This document shows, in pieces, positions 44,802 through 59,179 of a stretch of 64,000 bases of DNA (positions are counted from its first letter, which is position 1; each line of letters opens with the position of its first letter). A program made the position numbers and the translations under genes. This DNA is from Carnegiea gigantea (lineage: Eukaryota; Streptophyta; Magnoliopsida; Caryophyllales; Cactaceae): the NCBI GenBank assembly GCA_029747015.1, contig JAKOGI010002271.1, positions 1 through 64,000 on the forward strand. Direction: 5' to 3'. Below the pieces are notes generated by a model. That model did not search any database and was not told the DNA's origin. It saw only the letters and a program-made list of their open reading frames with translations.

Positions 44802-47800
44802 TGCAACATCCCCCTACCTTCCAGTGATGTCACACCGCCAGGATCCCCCGAGGGAGACGCCTAAGGCTGTCGTAACTATTGACTTTCTTAAAGAGTTCCA
44901 CCTAACTCTAGTTCAATTAGGGGATTTCTGGAACGAAACTGCGAGAGTTCCGTCTATAATTGCAACGTTTCTGTTTATTTTTTTTTTTTTGGAATTATGA
45001 ACTTCAGGGTACCTGTGACATTTTAACCAAAACTCAAAAGTAAATTAGAAGTTCCCAGTGAGTCACACACTCGCGGTTAAGGCTTAAACCTTTACAAACA
45101 CTTTTTTGAATAGGTTACATAAGTTTACACCATTAGAGCCACTACATGCTCGATTCATGCACTTCTTTAACCAAAACATTGATTCAGGAAGCTTCACAAC
45201 ATTTCATCACAGGTACACCTGCAAGAACGACTGGCAATCCTAGAAGGCAGACAGTTCTTCCATTCATTCATCACCGGGGAAAAGGGGAAAAGGAAATGGA
45301 GTGAGCCACCACATGCTCAGTGAGTGTTCCTCCACTCCCTAAAACAAAACCATTTATAGGCACTACTACTCAAATTAACCGCATATCAAGCATTTCTGCA
45401 CTCCTAATCATTATATTAAGCTATATGATACATTCATGGACTATTCACATGTCAAATGTTCATTCATTCAGGAGAGATGTCCTCATTCATAGATCTTTAA
45501 CACGCTGGTCTATTCACATGCCATACCTTCATGTTCACATGTCAAATGTTCATTCATTCGGGAGAACTGTCCTCATTCATAGATCTTAACACGCTAGGCT
45601 ATTCATATGCCATACATTCATTCATTCATTTATAGAATCTCTAACACGTCAGAGACTTTCTTATTCTACTCATGCATGTTCAATCAAATAGGCTTAATGT
45701 AGTGAAAGGATGAGGCCACATGATTTTAGAATCCACTTTCAAACATGCTTAAGAATCATTTCATTAAACATTCATTGGAAACTTTCTTTCTTTCATTGAA
45801 AGCATTTTCTTAACCGCTTGAGGTGCTTGTTCTTTTGAAAGAGATTTCGTTTCGTATTGGTCGTACAATGACCCTTATAAACTTTTCATACTTCAGTCCA
45901 TATGGCCTCCTAAGGCTCGTAAAAACTTTCTTGTCTTTCAAAACACTTGAAATGGCAAGATGCCAACTGCTTTACATATTAGGAAAATACATCTGGCATT
46001 ATATTATTACAGGGTGCTGATTGGGTGAGATCTATTCTCAAACCCCATAGCGGGACCTAACGCTCGCGCTAAGCTCTTACTCCCAGGATGGCTACATATA
46101 ACATATCGAACCTTTACATTACCCTCGTCAGGGTCTTCTAGGGTCTCCTCGCACTAGGACTTATTCCCTAGGCTAACATCATTCATATCGTATCATATTG
46201 TCCGCAGCACATTATCTTAGCCAACTTAAAGCGTATGGGCCATAACGGCTGATAACTTTGTTGTTTCTTCGAGTAAAATCACTCATCATACAACTCACAC
46301 TTTTATAAAAACATTTTAGGGATTTTCCTGTTCAAGCAGGTTCACTCCTAAATATTGTTGGTGTAGCTAAAATAGGCCATTGCTTGCTATTAATCATGGC
46401 TATTATTAGTTTGAAACCACGAGAAACGTTCTTTGTCAAATCACCACACTTTCACATATAATACATCTTGGACATATAAAAGGGAAAGGGATTTGCACGT
46501 CTCGCATTCAAACACTTCATAACCATTTCAACAATACAATGAGCCACACATGGCCTCGCAATCTACACGATTGCGGTTATTTCACAACCCAGGCTCCCTC
46601 CTCACAAGCACCGTACCACAAGGACCTCGAACCACTCATAGTTCTTTCTCAAACCATCTAACTACCTAGCGTCGTAATCATTATGATATACTAAAAAGCG
46701 ATACATAACTTACACAACTTACCAGTGCTGGACTTACCGATTAAATAACGAACAATTAGCAGAGCGCTGCAACCAACGGTTATAACCATGCACATGTATA
46801 TATATGTACATATAAGCATTCATACGAACTTAGCTTGAAACGGACGTCTAATATGTTAGGTTAGACTAACTACGCATGAAACATGATTGCATTCATGTAC
46901 GGCAGTTAGGGGACGTAAACATGCCCAGTTCGTCATCCAAATACTATGTCTAAAGCTATTGTATAAGCATAATTCAACTGAATAGACAAGCGTTGATTTG
47001 GACATTCATTCATTGACTCCAAGTTACATTTAGCCTATTATGTCATTTAAGGATATTAGGTTTCACGGCGTTCGCCTATCACACCATGGTTACTAAGCCG
47101 GCCTAATTATGTCATTCAAGCTTAACATGAGTCTAGTCTCCATTTAAGCATGAAACGATTCACTATTTAGGCTAATATGGTCATTTAGGCATAATACGAT
47201 TCTAAGCTTTCATTTATCATATCAATGTTACTATTCGAACCCATTTAGGTCATTTAGACATAATACGCTTTTAGGCATTCGTTTACCATGTCGATGTTAC
47301 TATTCGAATCGACCTTTCAAACATGCATTAACTAAATATACTAAACTTGATTCTAAATATGCATAGCTTACTTCGAACCAAACTTTCAGGCACGTGTTAA
47401 CTGAATGCACTAAAATCGATTCCAAGCATTCATATTTCGTTTTGAAACTATTAATTAGGCATGAGCTAACTAAACATGCTTGAATCGATTATAAACAGGC
47501 ATAATTCACTTTGAAGCCATTTTTTAAGCATGAACTAACTGAACTAACATGCATCGATTCGAAGCGTCATTCGTTGTCTCGACATTACATTTCAAGCCTA
47601 TTTAAGTCGTTTTAGCATGACACGATTCAAGTTACTTTCAAGCAGCGATTCTGCACATAAATCGATTTGAACCAAATCACGTATACCTGAAACACAGCTA
47701 CAGCCTATAAACGGATTCTATGCATTTCTAAGCTGAAATTGAAAACTGATTCGAGACATGCATAGCTAACGGCAGCAAGCGACACTCCAGGTATACAATT

Positions 47801-48823
47801 CGGTTGGCCATAAATGGGTATGAAATCATCAGGCGACACATTTTCATTCAATTCTTGGCATTTCTAACTATTTTAGCTAACCCTAATCTGACATACAACA
47901 TCAATCTGCTGAAAACGTTTTTGAAAATAATAATAGCTTAGGAGGGGAGAAACACTTACCTGAAATTGCTTAATTTCGAATTCAAACAGCGGTGGTTGAA
48001 GGCCCTAACCAACTGAACCCATCCTAGCTCGTAAGCATGAGAATCCCAAACCCTAGCTTCTGATTTGGTGGCGTTTTTGGTTGATTTAGACCCGAATTCG
48101 GTCCCTAATTTATAAAGGAGGCCGTGTGGGATGTGGGATGCCGGATTCCGACACGTGGGTGGCAGATTTCAGGCTAGGAAGACGCGTGTTTTGGGTCGTT
48201 TTGGGCGTGAGAAGTGGAGGGAAATGGGTGGTGGTGTTCGGCGGTGGTTGACGAGTGTTGAGGGGACCAGGCGCCTCTTTCTCTTGTCGGCAATGAGTAG
48301 CTGTCGACGGTGACACTAGACGGCGACGAGTGGCAGGCGAGAGAGAGGGAGAGAGAGAGTGAGCGTAGAGTGATAGAGGGAGGTGGGTGTCGGGGGTCTC
48401 GGGTCTCCTAAGACCCGACTTAGCCCCCCTTTTCTAATTTCCTTTTTCCTTTTTTTTGTTTTTTTTTGGTTTTGTAGCTCCATTAACCGATATAGCTAGG
48501 TTCTAGTCCCAAACCTGTTAGCGATCAGGCTAAACTCGAGTTGAAACGTCCTGCAACTCACATTTTAATTTAAACTTTGGGAATCTACCAAATAAAAACG
48601 AAAACGATTTTAAAAACTCAGGCTAGCATCGATTTAATAAATTTATAAATAAGTAGCATCAATAGTAACATAAATCGCAAAGTCGTTTTTTTTAATGAAA
48701 TTAATTGTTAAAGATGCACATAGTTCGCTTAATATCCTTGTTGAAAAATAATTCAGACACAGATTCGTAAATTTAGCAACTAAAACAGTTAGTCAGCAGT
48801 AGAATGAAAGTGCGGCCCTTACA
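44802..48823 (-). repeat. Tekay LTR 2 (4022 bp; shared middle LTR)
   Basis: Starts TGCAACATCC (one change from LTR 1) and ends CCCTTACA. It serves as 5' LTR for copy 1 and 3' LTR for copy 2. It carries the 90-bp duplication (45442-45618) and the 69-bp array (47042-47593). Confidence 0.9.
47042..47593. repeat. 69-bp degenerate tandem array in Tekay LTR 2
   Basis: Same phase as in LTR 1: gtcatt words at 47111, 47180 and 47249, and caaacatgc at 47318, all 69 bp apart. Confidence 0.75.
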
Positions 48824-48840
48824 CTCTCCCCCCCTTAAAA
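48824..48840 (-). other. Tekay polypurine tract, copy 2
   Basis: Minus-strand TTTTAAGGGGGGGAGAG beside LTR 2, one G longer than in copy 1. Confidence 0.88.
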
Positions 48841-48857
48841 GAATTTCGTCCTCGAAA

Positions 48858-51800
48858 TTACTTGCATGATAGAAATAACACGAGACATTTTTCACACATT
48901 TCGCTTTCTAATTCCCAAGTTGCTTCTGCCACCTTATGATGTTTCCACAAGACCTTGACGTACGAGATGCTTCTATTTCTGAGTTTCCTCTCCATTTTCT
49001 CCAAAATACGAATGGGTTCTTCTACATAAGTGAGATTTTCTTTGACTTGCAGGGGTTCATATCGGATAACATGATCCGGATATGGAACATACTTTCGAAG
49101 ATTGGATACATGAAATATATCATGAATGCCTTGCAATGCGGGTGGTAAGGCTCGTCGATACGCAACTGATCCCACTTTGTGCAGAATTTCAAACGGTCCT
49201 ATGAACCTTGGGCTCAGTTTTTCTTTTCGCCTAAATCTTATGCTTCCCTTGAGTGGGGACACTTTCAGAAATACATGGTCTCCAACTTCAAACTCCAGTG
49301 GTCTTCTCCTAATATCCGCGTAGCTCTTTTGCCTACTCTGGGCGACTTGTAGTCTCTTACGGATTGTCTTGATTATTTCGACCGTTTGATTGATTAATTC
49401 AACCTTGGAAGGTTCTCTTTCAGCTACTTAATTCCAGTAAGTAAGGGTTCTGCAACGTCTACCATATAAAGCCTCGAAAGGAGCCATGCCTATGCTGGCC
49501 TGGTAGCTATTATTGTATGCAAACTCGACCAGAGGCAAGTTATGATCCCAAGTTCCAGCGCAGTCAAGTGCACAGGCTCTCAACATGTCCTCCAGAGTTT
49601 GAATGGTTCTTTCTGATTATCCATCCATCTGGGGGTGGAAGGCTGTACTTAAACGTAGTTCTGTGCCCATTGCACTTTGAAAACCAAGACAGACGCGAGA
49701 AACGAATTTGGTGTCACGATCTGACACAATACTAAGTGGCACACCATGTAATCTAACTATCTCCTTAATGTACAAATTAGCCAACTGCTCAGCGGTGAAA
49801 GTGGCCTTAATGGCTAAGAAAGGTGCAGCCTTGGTCAGCCTGTCAATTATAACCCAAACACTGTCGTGCTGTTTGATGGTTTTTAGGATTCCAATCATGA
49901 AATCCATGGTGATGTGTTCCCATTTTCACATCGAAATTGGCAAGGGTTGTAGTAGGCCTCCAGGTTTCTGATGCTCGGTTTTCACCCTTTGACACGTAAG
50001 GCATCGAGCCACGTAGTCTGCAATGTCCCTTTTCATCCCATTCCACCAATAATGAGTTTTTAAGTCATGATACATCTTTGTACTTCCGGGGTGATTAGCA
50101 AGTGCAAAATTGTGCACTTCTTTTAACAACTCCTTTTTGTGAGTTGTTATGTTTGGTACACAGAGTCTATTCCCATGCCAAAGCACTTCATTTTGGATGG
50201 TAAATTCCTTATTCTTTCCTTCCTCCACACCCTTCTTTATCTTCATAAGTTCAGGGTCGTCCTCCTGCAATTGCTTGTTTTGTTGGACCAATGGCGAAGA
50301 GATTTGAAGCGCTGCTAAGTAACTTGGATTCCCTGGTAGCACTTCATCTATTTGTAGCACGTCGAGCTCTTTTAGGAGTCTCTTTTCTTACGTAAGTAGG
50401 CAGGCTACAAATCCAGTAGGTTTTCTACTCAGTGCATCAGCCACCACGTTTGCCTTACCAGGGTGATATTTGACCTCCAAATCATAGTCTTTTAGGAGCT
50501 CTAACCATCTTCTCTGCCTCATATTCGATTCTTTCTGGGTAAAAATATACTTTAGGCTTTTATGATCCGTATATACTTCACATCTTACTCCATACAGGTA
50601 ATGTCTCCAGATTTTCAGAGCAAACACAACCACAGCCAATTCTAGGTTGTGCATTGGATAATTTTCTTTATAAGGCTTCAACTGGCGAGAGGCATAAGCG
50701 ATAGCTCTACCTTTTTACATTAATACACACCCCAGTCCCTTCTTGGAAGCATCACTATAGATTACACACCCTTCATTACCTTCAGGTATTGCTAGTATTA
50801 GGGTAGATACCAATCGTTTCTTTAGTTCCTGAAAGGTATCGTCGCACTCTATGGTCCACTCAAACTTATTAGTCTTCCGAAGTAATTTAGTGATAGGTAA
50901 GGCTAGTGTAGAAAATCCTTCTACAAATCTTCGATAGTAGCCAGCCATACCTAAGAAGCTTCACACTTCGGAAACATTTGTGGGTCTGGGCCAATTTACA
51001 ATGGCCTCTACTTTTGCCGGGTCCACCGATATGCCATCCTTGGTCACTATATGTCCTAAAAATTGTACCTTTTCTAACCAGAACTCGCACTTTTTAAGCT
51101 TGGCATATAGCTGGTGCTTTTCTAGGGTTTTCAACACCATTCGTAAGTAGTTTGCATGTTCTTCCCTAGTCTTGGAGTATACCAGGATATCATTGATGAA
51201 TACCACTACGAATTTATCAAGGAAAGGTCTAAAGACCCTGTTCATTAAGTCCATGAAGAAACCAGGAGCATTTGCTAATCCAAATGGTAATACCAAGAAT
51301 TCGTGATGCCCGTATCAAGTGCGAAAGGCGGTTTTAGGCACATCTTCCTTCTTGATCTTCAATGGATGGTACCCCGATCTCAAATCAATCTTTGAGAACA
51401 CCGAAGCATCGGCCAACTGATCAAACAAGTCGTCAATTCAAGGAAGTGGGTATTTATTCTTAACCGTCACCTTGTTTAGCTCTCGATAATCGATACATAA
51501 CCTCAAACTTCCATCTTTCTTTTTCACAAATAGCACTGGTGCTCCCTAGGGTGAAACACTAGGCTGAATTAACCCCTTCTCTAGTAACTCCTGTAACTGG
51601 GTTTTCAATTCCATCAATTCAGTAGGTGCCATTCGATAAGGTGCCTTGGATATTGGGGCAGTTCTAGGCACAAGTTCAATGGTAAACCCGATCTCTCGAT
51701 CAGGTGGTAGTCCCGGTACCTCTTGAAATACCTGCGGGAATTCCCTTGCTACTGGAGCCTCGTTCTGGTCTAGGCCTTCTGGTTCTATGGCCTCAATTGC

Positions 51801-53239
51801 ACACAGATAACCCTGACATCTTTTCCTCAGCATCTTGACTGCTTGCATAGCAAATACAGTTGGAATGGTCACTTGGTGGCCACTTCCCTTAAAGGTTACT
51901 CTTTTTCCATCAGGGCCGAGATGGTAACTAACTTCCTTTTACAATCAATAGTAACTTTATGCCTAGTCAACCAGTCCATCCCTAGAATAACATCCCAGCC
52001 TTGTATATATAGCTATGCTAGATCTACAGGGAGAACTCTCCCTTCCAACTGAATAGTACAGTTTTTGAAAATAACATCAGCGTAGTAAGTAGATCCTAAG
52101 GGAGTGGTCACATATAGTTGTACATTCATCTCACTAGGCTTACTAGTGAGTTTCTTTACAAAGGCAGGATTTACAAAAGAATGTGTGGTACCCGAATCAA
52201 ATAAAACGAGAGCATAAAGATGTTTGATAAGAAGAGTACCTGATATAGTGGTGGTGAGGTTCTCTGCCTCTTCACTTTTCAGAGAAAACACTCGGCCACC
52301 TGCTTACAGCCTTTTTCCACCTCTATTGCTCCCCGAAGTTGCATTCGTAAGAGGGAGGCCTCTTTGCGAGACTAGGTTAGTTCCCGCGCCTGAAATTTAT
52401 GTGTTGCTTTGCCGGTTCCACGCCTTCTTGGGGCAGTTTGCAATCTTGTGATCTATAGCACCACACCCATAGCATTCTTGTGTACCATATCTACACTGAC
52501 CAGAATGCGCACGCCCACACTGGTTACAGGGCTCCAATTCTTGCCTCGAAGTGACTTGTAGTCCTTTACCTTGATCCTTCGCGGGGTTGAAGTTTCTGAA
52601 TCTCTTATTCCCCTAAGCACTGGAGCCTCCATGGCCAAATTTTCTTTTGACTAGGCCTATTTGCCGACTTTCAGCTTCGGTTTCTTCTATAACCCGTGCA
52701 ATTTTCACTGCCCTCTGATACATTTCGTGAAAGTTGGTAAAAACATGCCCAGCTATCATCCGCTTGATTGGTCCCTCAAGACCTTGTTCAAAGTGATCTA
52801 TCTTCATCTCTTCAGTGTCGACCTGATTGGGTGCAAAGCGACTGAGTTCATTAAACTTCACCGCGTACTCCGTCACGCTTATCTATCCTTGCTTTAAATG
52901 TAAAAACTCTTGTTCTTTTGCCCTTTTCATGTCTCGAGGGTAGTATTGGGCATCCATCAGGGTTTTTAGCTGCTCCCAGGTTAAAGCTGGTTCACTAGCT
53001 CGCGGTTTGATGGTACCCCACCAGAATTCTGCCTCCTTTTCAAACTGGTGGGTTGCTAGGCGCACCTTAGAGCCTTCAGGGCAGTCCATAATCTCGAATA
53101 GGCCCTCCATTCTTATCAACCACTCCTCATATGCAAAGGGGTCGGTTCCACCGCCAAACTTTGGTGGTTTCAGGTTGTTAAACTGGCAAATCATCTCCAA
53201 GGCAATGGGCTCCACCACTGGGTCCCTTTGGGGAGGCAT
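48858..53239 (-). pseudogene. Tekay gag-pol, internal copy 2
   Basis: Gag starts MPPQRDPVVEPIALEM (53239). From 51872 to 48858 the pol region is in a single frame, broken only by stops (51546, about 51313, 50958, 50715, 50388, 49926, 49617 and others). RT has lost a catalytic Asp ([12 protein letters not shown]). RNase H ([14 protein letters not shown]), the integrase finger (HNFALANHPGSTKMYH ... CLTCQRVK), core Asp in SDRDTKFVSR and the GPFEIL block are readable. The chromodomain (YVKVLWKHHKVAEATWELE) is complete and in frame to the stop at 48858, 18 bp before the PPT. The protease site is LFDSGTTHSFVNP, closer to consensus than in copy 1. Gag stops at 52883-52885 and has a frame change near 52620. 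Confidence 0.88.
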
Positions 53240-53529
53240 TGGCTACATAACTATTCATACAAAGTTGCTTAGTTTTATGCATGAAAACAGGTTGTCAAAG
53301 GCTTTTGAAAGCATAGTACAATATTAGATAGCATTAATAGTTTTGAAGCATTGGTGCGATCCTACTCTGGTCACACCCAAATACTTCTTTTCCCTTACTA
53401 AGAACACGCATTCACATTTTACAAGACAAAGGGGGTAATATCCCTGCTCATTTATTCATTTTGAGGGCACACTAGCTATGACTTATTTAGATACATTGCA
53501 TACATTAGCGACTTTGGGTACACATGACT

Positions 53530-54218
53530 CTAAACATCACCTGAGGAGTCCTCCTCAGGGCGGGTAGCTACTACTACTAGCTCATTCGAGCCTTCAGACT
53601 CAACTGGGGCTAGTAGGTCCCACAACACGAAATTTGGGGAGTATTCCACGTCGGGCGCTCCATCCACCAGCTCCCTCATTCTCTGCATCATAGCTTGCCA
53701 GCCATGGGGATATTGTACACCAAAGGAATCTATCCAGCGTACCCACATTGTGGCTACTCGCTTGTATCGCTTCACCTGAGGTTTTCCGCGAACAGAAACC
53801 TCATTCGGTGATGTTCGATCTGATTTCTCTCGACTATTGTGGTTGGTAGTTAATGGACAGCTGTGGGAGCAATTAAAGTTCTATTGATCAGTTGAATGGC
53901 AGCATCACTCCTCTTCACGGGAGTATTTCCTAAGGAATCCACCCCCTCTTCTGCTAATATCAGGAAATCTACCAATCCTCTGAAGGTGAACGGTGTATAA
54001 GCTCCCATACGTACATGAAAGAGACGGAGGATGGAGGTGACTTCACTCCATTTTTTCGTGTATGGCATTGCTCCGATGAACTTGTAAGTCCAGTGGTTTT
54101 GAGTGACCCGTGAGGGTCTCCACTGGTTGTTCCTAACCATTGCTTCCCAAAAGATGACTACATTCCACGCAGCCAGCCAGAATGGCAGATACTCAAAATC
54201 ATCGATGCTAAACACCAT
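53530..54218 (-). pseudogene. ORF upstream of gag in Tekay copy 2, unknown function
   Basis: Counterpart of 43934-44593. Starts MVFSIDDFEYLPFWLAAW, runs 122 codons to a stop at 53850-53852 (CAA to TAA relative to copy 1), and has a 1-nt deletion near 53784. The rest is read in the next frame (MWVRWIDSFGVQYPHGW ... PEEDSSGDV). Its breaks are at different places from those in copy 1, so the common ancestor had an open frame of about 220-230 codons. No family recognised. The spacer 53240-53529 between it and gag holds nothing I can name. Confidence 0.6.
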
Positions 54219-54403
54219 CCTACATCACCACACTGGGTTAGGAATGAAACTAGCAAGCACGTATTTGTATGGGAGTCCTAAACTGTGTTTCTAGTTCGTG
54301 CACATAAGTATGCAAAGCAAGCACATAGTAAGCTCATGTAAGCACTTTAAGGCACATTTTTCACGTACTGAAATTCCTAAAGTCACATCTGATGCATATA
54401 CAA

Positions 54404-54421
54404 CCTATGGCTCTGATACCC
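54404..54421 (-). other. Tekay primer binding site, copy 2
   Basis: Minus-strand GGGTATCAGAGCCATAGG: the first T of the usual TGGTATCAGAGC is changed. Beside LTR 3. Confidence 0.8.
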
Positions 54422-56433
54422 CCCAATATAACATCCCCCTACCTTCCAGGGATGTCACACTGCCAAGATCCCCCGAGGGAGACCCCTAAGCCTGTCATAA
54501 CTATTGACTTTCTTAAAGAGTTCTACCTAACTCTAGTTCAATTAGGGGATTTCTGGAACGAAACCGCGAGAGTTCCGTCCGTAATTGTAACGTTTCTATT
54601 TTTTTTTCCGGCATTATGAACTTTAGGGTACCTGTGACATTTTAACCAAAACTCAAAAGTAAACTAGAAGTTCCTAGTGAGTCACACACTCACGGTTGAG
54701 GCTTAAGCCTTTACAAACACTTATTTGAATAGTTTACATAAGTTTACACCATTAGAGCAACTACATGCTCGATTCATGCACTTCTTTAACCAAAACATTG
54801 ATTCAGGCAGCTTCACAACATTTCATCACAGGTACACCTGCAAGAACGACTGGCAATCCTAGAAGGCAGACAGTTCTTCCATTCATTCATCACCGGGGAA
54901 AAGGGGGAAAGGAAATGGAGTCAGCCACCACATGCTCAGTGAGTGTTCCTCCACTCCCTAAAACAAAACCATTTACAGGCACTACTACTCATATTAACCA
55001 CGTATCAAGCATTTATGCACTACTAATCGTTATATTAAGCTATATGATACATTCACGGACTATTCACATGTCAAATGTTCATTCATTTGGCAGAGATGTC
55101 CTCATTCATAGATCTTTAACACGCTAGGCTATTCACATGCCATACCTTCATGTTCACATGTCAAACGTTCATTCATTCGGGAGAGCTGTCCTCATTTATA
55201 GATCTTAACATGCTAGGTTATTCACATGCCATACATTCATTCATTCATTTATAGAACCTCTAACACGTCAGACAATTTTTTATTTTACTCATGCATGTTC
55301 AATCAAATAGGCTTAATGTAGTGAAAGGATGAGGCCACATGATTTTAGAATCCACATTCAAACATTCTTAAGAATCATTTCATTAAACATTCATAGGAAA
55401 CTTTCTTTCTTTCATTGAAAGCATTTTCTTAAGCTCTTGAGGTACTTGTTCTTTTAAAAGAGATTTCATTTCGTATTGGTCGTAAAACGACCCTTACAAA
55501 CTTTTCATACTTCAGTCCATATGGCCTCCTATGGCTCGTAAAAACTTTCCTGTCTTTCAAAACACTTGAAATGGCAAGATGCCAACTGCTTTACTTATTA
55601 GGAAAATACATCTGGTATAAGATTATTACAGGGTGCTGATTGGGTAAGATCTATTCTCAAACCCCATAGTGAGACCTAACGCTCGCACTAAGCTCTTACT
55701 CCCGGGATGGCTACATATAACATATCGGACCTTTACATTACCCTCGTCAGGGTCTTCTAGGGTCTCCTAGTACTAGGATTTATCCCCTAGGCTAACATCA
55801 TTCATATCGTATCATATTGTCCGCAGCACATTATCTTAGCCAACTTAAAGCGTATGGGCCATAACGGCTAATAACTCTGTTGTTTCTTCTGGTAAAATCA
55901 CTTATCATACAACTCACACTTTTATAAAAACGTTTTAGGGATTCCCCTGTTCAAGCAGGTTCACTCCTAAATACTGCTGGTGTAGCTAAAATAGGCCATT
56001 GCTTGCTATTAATCATGGCTATTATTGGTTTGAAATCACGAGAAACGTTCTCTATCAAATCACCATACTTTCACACATAATGCATCTTAGACATATAAAA
56101 GGGAAAGGGGTTTGCACGTCTCACATTCAAACACTTCATAATCATTTTAACAACACAATGAGTCACACATGGCCTCGCAATCCACACGATTGCGGTTAAT
56201 TCACAACCCAGGCTCCCTCTTTACAAGCACCATACCATAAGGACCTCGAACCACTCATAGTTCTTCCTCAAACCATCCAACTACCATCTCGGTTTCAATT
56301 TCACAATCTAGCATCCTAATCATTATGATATACTGAAAAGCGATACATAACTTATGCAACTTACCAATGCTGGACTTACCGATTAAACAACTAACAATTA
56401 GTAGAGCGCTGCAACCAACGGTTATAACCATGC

Positions 56434-56600
<167 letters not shown>

Positions 56601-56836
56601 ATGCATATAAGCATTCATACGAACTTAACTTGAAACGGACGTCTAATATGTTAGGTTAGACTAACTAAGTATGAAACATGATTGCATTCATGTATGGCAG
56701 TTAGGGGATGTAAACATGCTCAGTTCGTCATCCAAATACTATGTCTAAAGCTATTGTACAAGCATAATTCAACTGAATAGACAAGCGTTGATTCGGGCAT
56801 TCATTCATTGACTCTAAGTTACATTTAGCCTATTAC

Positions 56837-57388
56837 GTCATTTAAGCATATTACGTTTCATGGCATTCGTCTATCACACCATGGTTACTAAGCCGGCCTA
56901 ATTATGTCATTCAAGCTTAACATAAGTCTAGTCTCTATTTAAGCATGAAACGATTCACTATTTAGGCTAATATGGTCATTTAGACATAATACGATTCTAA
57001 GCTTTCGTTTATCATATCAATGTTACTATTTGAACCCATTTAGGTCATTTGGCCATAGTACGCTTTTAGGCATTTGTTTACTATGTCGATGTTACTATTC
57101 GAGTCGACCTTTCAAACATGCTTTAACTAAATATACTAAACTTGATTCTAAACATGCATAGCTTACTTCGAACCAAACTTTCAGGCACGTGTTAACTGAA
57201 TGTACTAAAATCGAGTCTAAGCATTCATATTTCGTTTCGAAACTATTAATTAGGCATGAGCCAACTAAACATGCTTGAATCGATTATAAACAGGCATAAT
57301 TCATTTCGAAGCCATTTTTCAAGCATGAACCAACTGAACTAACATGCATCGATTCGAAGCGTCATTTGTTGTCTCGACATTACATTTC
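56837..57388. repeat. 69-bp degenerate tandem array in Tekay LTR 3
   Basis: Same array as in LTR 1 and 2; gtcatt words at 56906 and 56975 are 69 bp apart. Confidence 0.75.
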
Positions 57389-58619
57389 AAGCCTATTTAA
57401 GTCATTTTAGCATAATACGATTCAGGTTACTTTCAAGCAGCGATTTTGCACATAAATCAATTCGAACTAACTCAGGTATAACTGAAACACAATTACAGCC
57501 TATAAATGGATTCTATGCATTTCTAAGCTGAAATTAAAAACTGATTCGAGACATGCATAGCTAACGGCAACAAGCGACACTCTAGGTATACAATCCGGTT
57601 GGCCGTAAACGGGTATGAAATCATCAGGCAACACATTTTCATTCAATTCTTGGCATTTTTAACTACTTTAGCTAACCCTAATCTGACATGCAACATCAAT
57701 CTGCTGAAAACGTTTTCGAAAATAATAATAGCTTAGGAGGGGAGAAACAATTACCTGAAATTGCTTAATTTCGAATTCAAACAGCCGTGGTTGAAGGCCC
57801 TAACCAACTAAACCCGAATCCTAGCCCGTAAGCTTGAGAATCCCGAACCCTAGCTTCTGATTTGGTGGCGTTTTTGGTTGATTTAGACCCAAATTCGGCC
57901 CCCAATTTATAGAAGAGGCCATGTGGGGTGTGGGTTGTTGGATTCCGGCACGTGGGTGGCAGATTTCAGGCCGGGAAGACGCGTGTTTTTGGGTGGTTTT
58001 GGCCGTGAGAAGTGGAGGGAAATGGGTGGTGGTGTTCGGCGGTGGTTGACGAGTGTTGAGGGAACTAGGCGTTTCTTTCTCTTACCGGCGACGAGTGGCT
58101 GTCGGCAGTGACGCCAGACGGCGACCGGTGGCAGGCGAGAGAGAGAGAGAGAGAGAGAGCAAGCGTAGAGTGAGAGAGGGAGGTGGGTGTCGGGGGTCTT
58201 GGGTCTCCTGAGACCCGACTTAGCCCCCCCTTTTCTAATTTCCTTTTGCCTTTTTTTTTTTTGGGTTTTGTGGCTCAATTAACCGATACAGATAGGTTCT
58301 AGTCCCAAACCCATTAGCGATCAGGCTAAACTCGAATTGAAAAGTCCTACAACTCACATTTTAATTTAAACTATGGGAATCGGCCAAATAGAAATGAAAA
58401 CGATTTTAGAAACTCGGGTTAGCATCGATTCAATAAATTTATAAATAAGTAACATCAATAATAACATAAATCGCAAAGTCGTTCTTTTTAATGAAATTAA
58501 TTGTGAAAGACGCACACAGTTCGCTGAATACCCTTGTTGAAAAATAATTCAAATGCAGATTCGTAAATTTAGCAACTAAAACAGTTAGTCAGTAGTAGAA
58601 TGAAAGTGCGGCCCTTGCG

Positions 58620-59070
58620 GTACATTGGGTCATGGCTTGCAGCTTCGTCTTGCTTCCACTCCCTCTGTCATCGTGGCCTACTCGGATGCTGATTGGGTCG
58701 GGTGCAAAGATTCTTATCGCTCCATAACGGGCTATGCAGTGTTCTTTGGCCCCAATCTCATTGCCTGGCGTTCCAAGAAACAAACTACGGTCTCCATGAT
58801 CTTGGCATTTTCTTTACCTCCCCTACTCGGGTTTACTGTGACATCATCAGTGCCTCCTACATGGCTATCAACCCCGTTTAGCATGATTGCTGCAAACATA
58901 TTGCGATTGATTATCATTTTGTTCGCGAGCATGTTGCTCATGGGGATCTCACTATCTGATATATTCCTACTAAGCTTCAGTTAGCTGACATATTCACCAA
59001 AGGGTTGTCTTCTAAGTTGTTTAATTTTTTCAGTGACAATCTGCCAGTTCGTGCCTCCCCAACAGATTAA
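58620..59070 (+). pseudogene. Copia RNase H, 3' part, after the Tekay insertion
   Basis: Begins in the right gtaca copy. Reads GLQLRLASTPSVIVAYSDADWVGCKDS and SITGYAVFFGPNLIAWRSKKQ, the usual Copia RNase H core. A frameshift near 58800 follows, then YHFVREHVAHGDL and LADIFTKGLSS in another frame. The final stop (59068-59070) overlaps the PPT AAGGGGGCG at 59069-59077. It completes the RT-RNase H gene begun at 34161. Confidence 0.85.
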
Positions 59071-59077
59071 GGGGGCG

Positions 59078-59179
59078 TAAGTGTACAGAGAATAATTATA
59101 TAATTTTTGTACTCCCTGATTATTATATGTACACACCCAGGCTCCCTAATTTGGGGCATAACCTTACATTAGATTCACA
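59078..59179 (+). repeat. 3' LTR of the short-LTR Copia
   Basis: Matches 30548-30650 with scattered substitutions. It starts TAAGTGTACAG right after the PPT and ends ATTCACA. The next bases, cttag (59180-59184), repeat the left flank. Confidence 0.82.
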
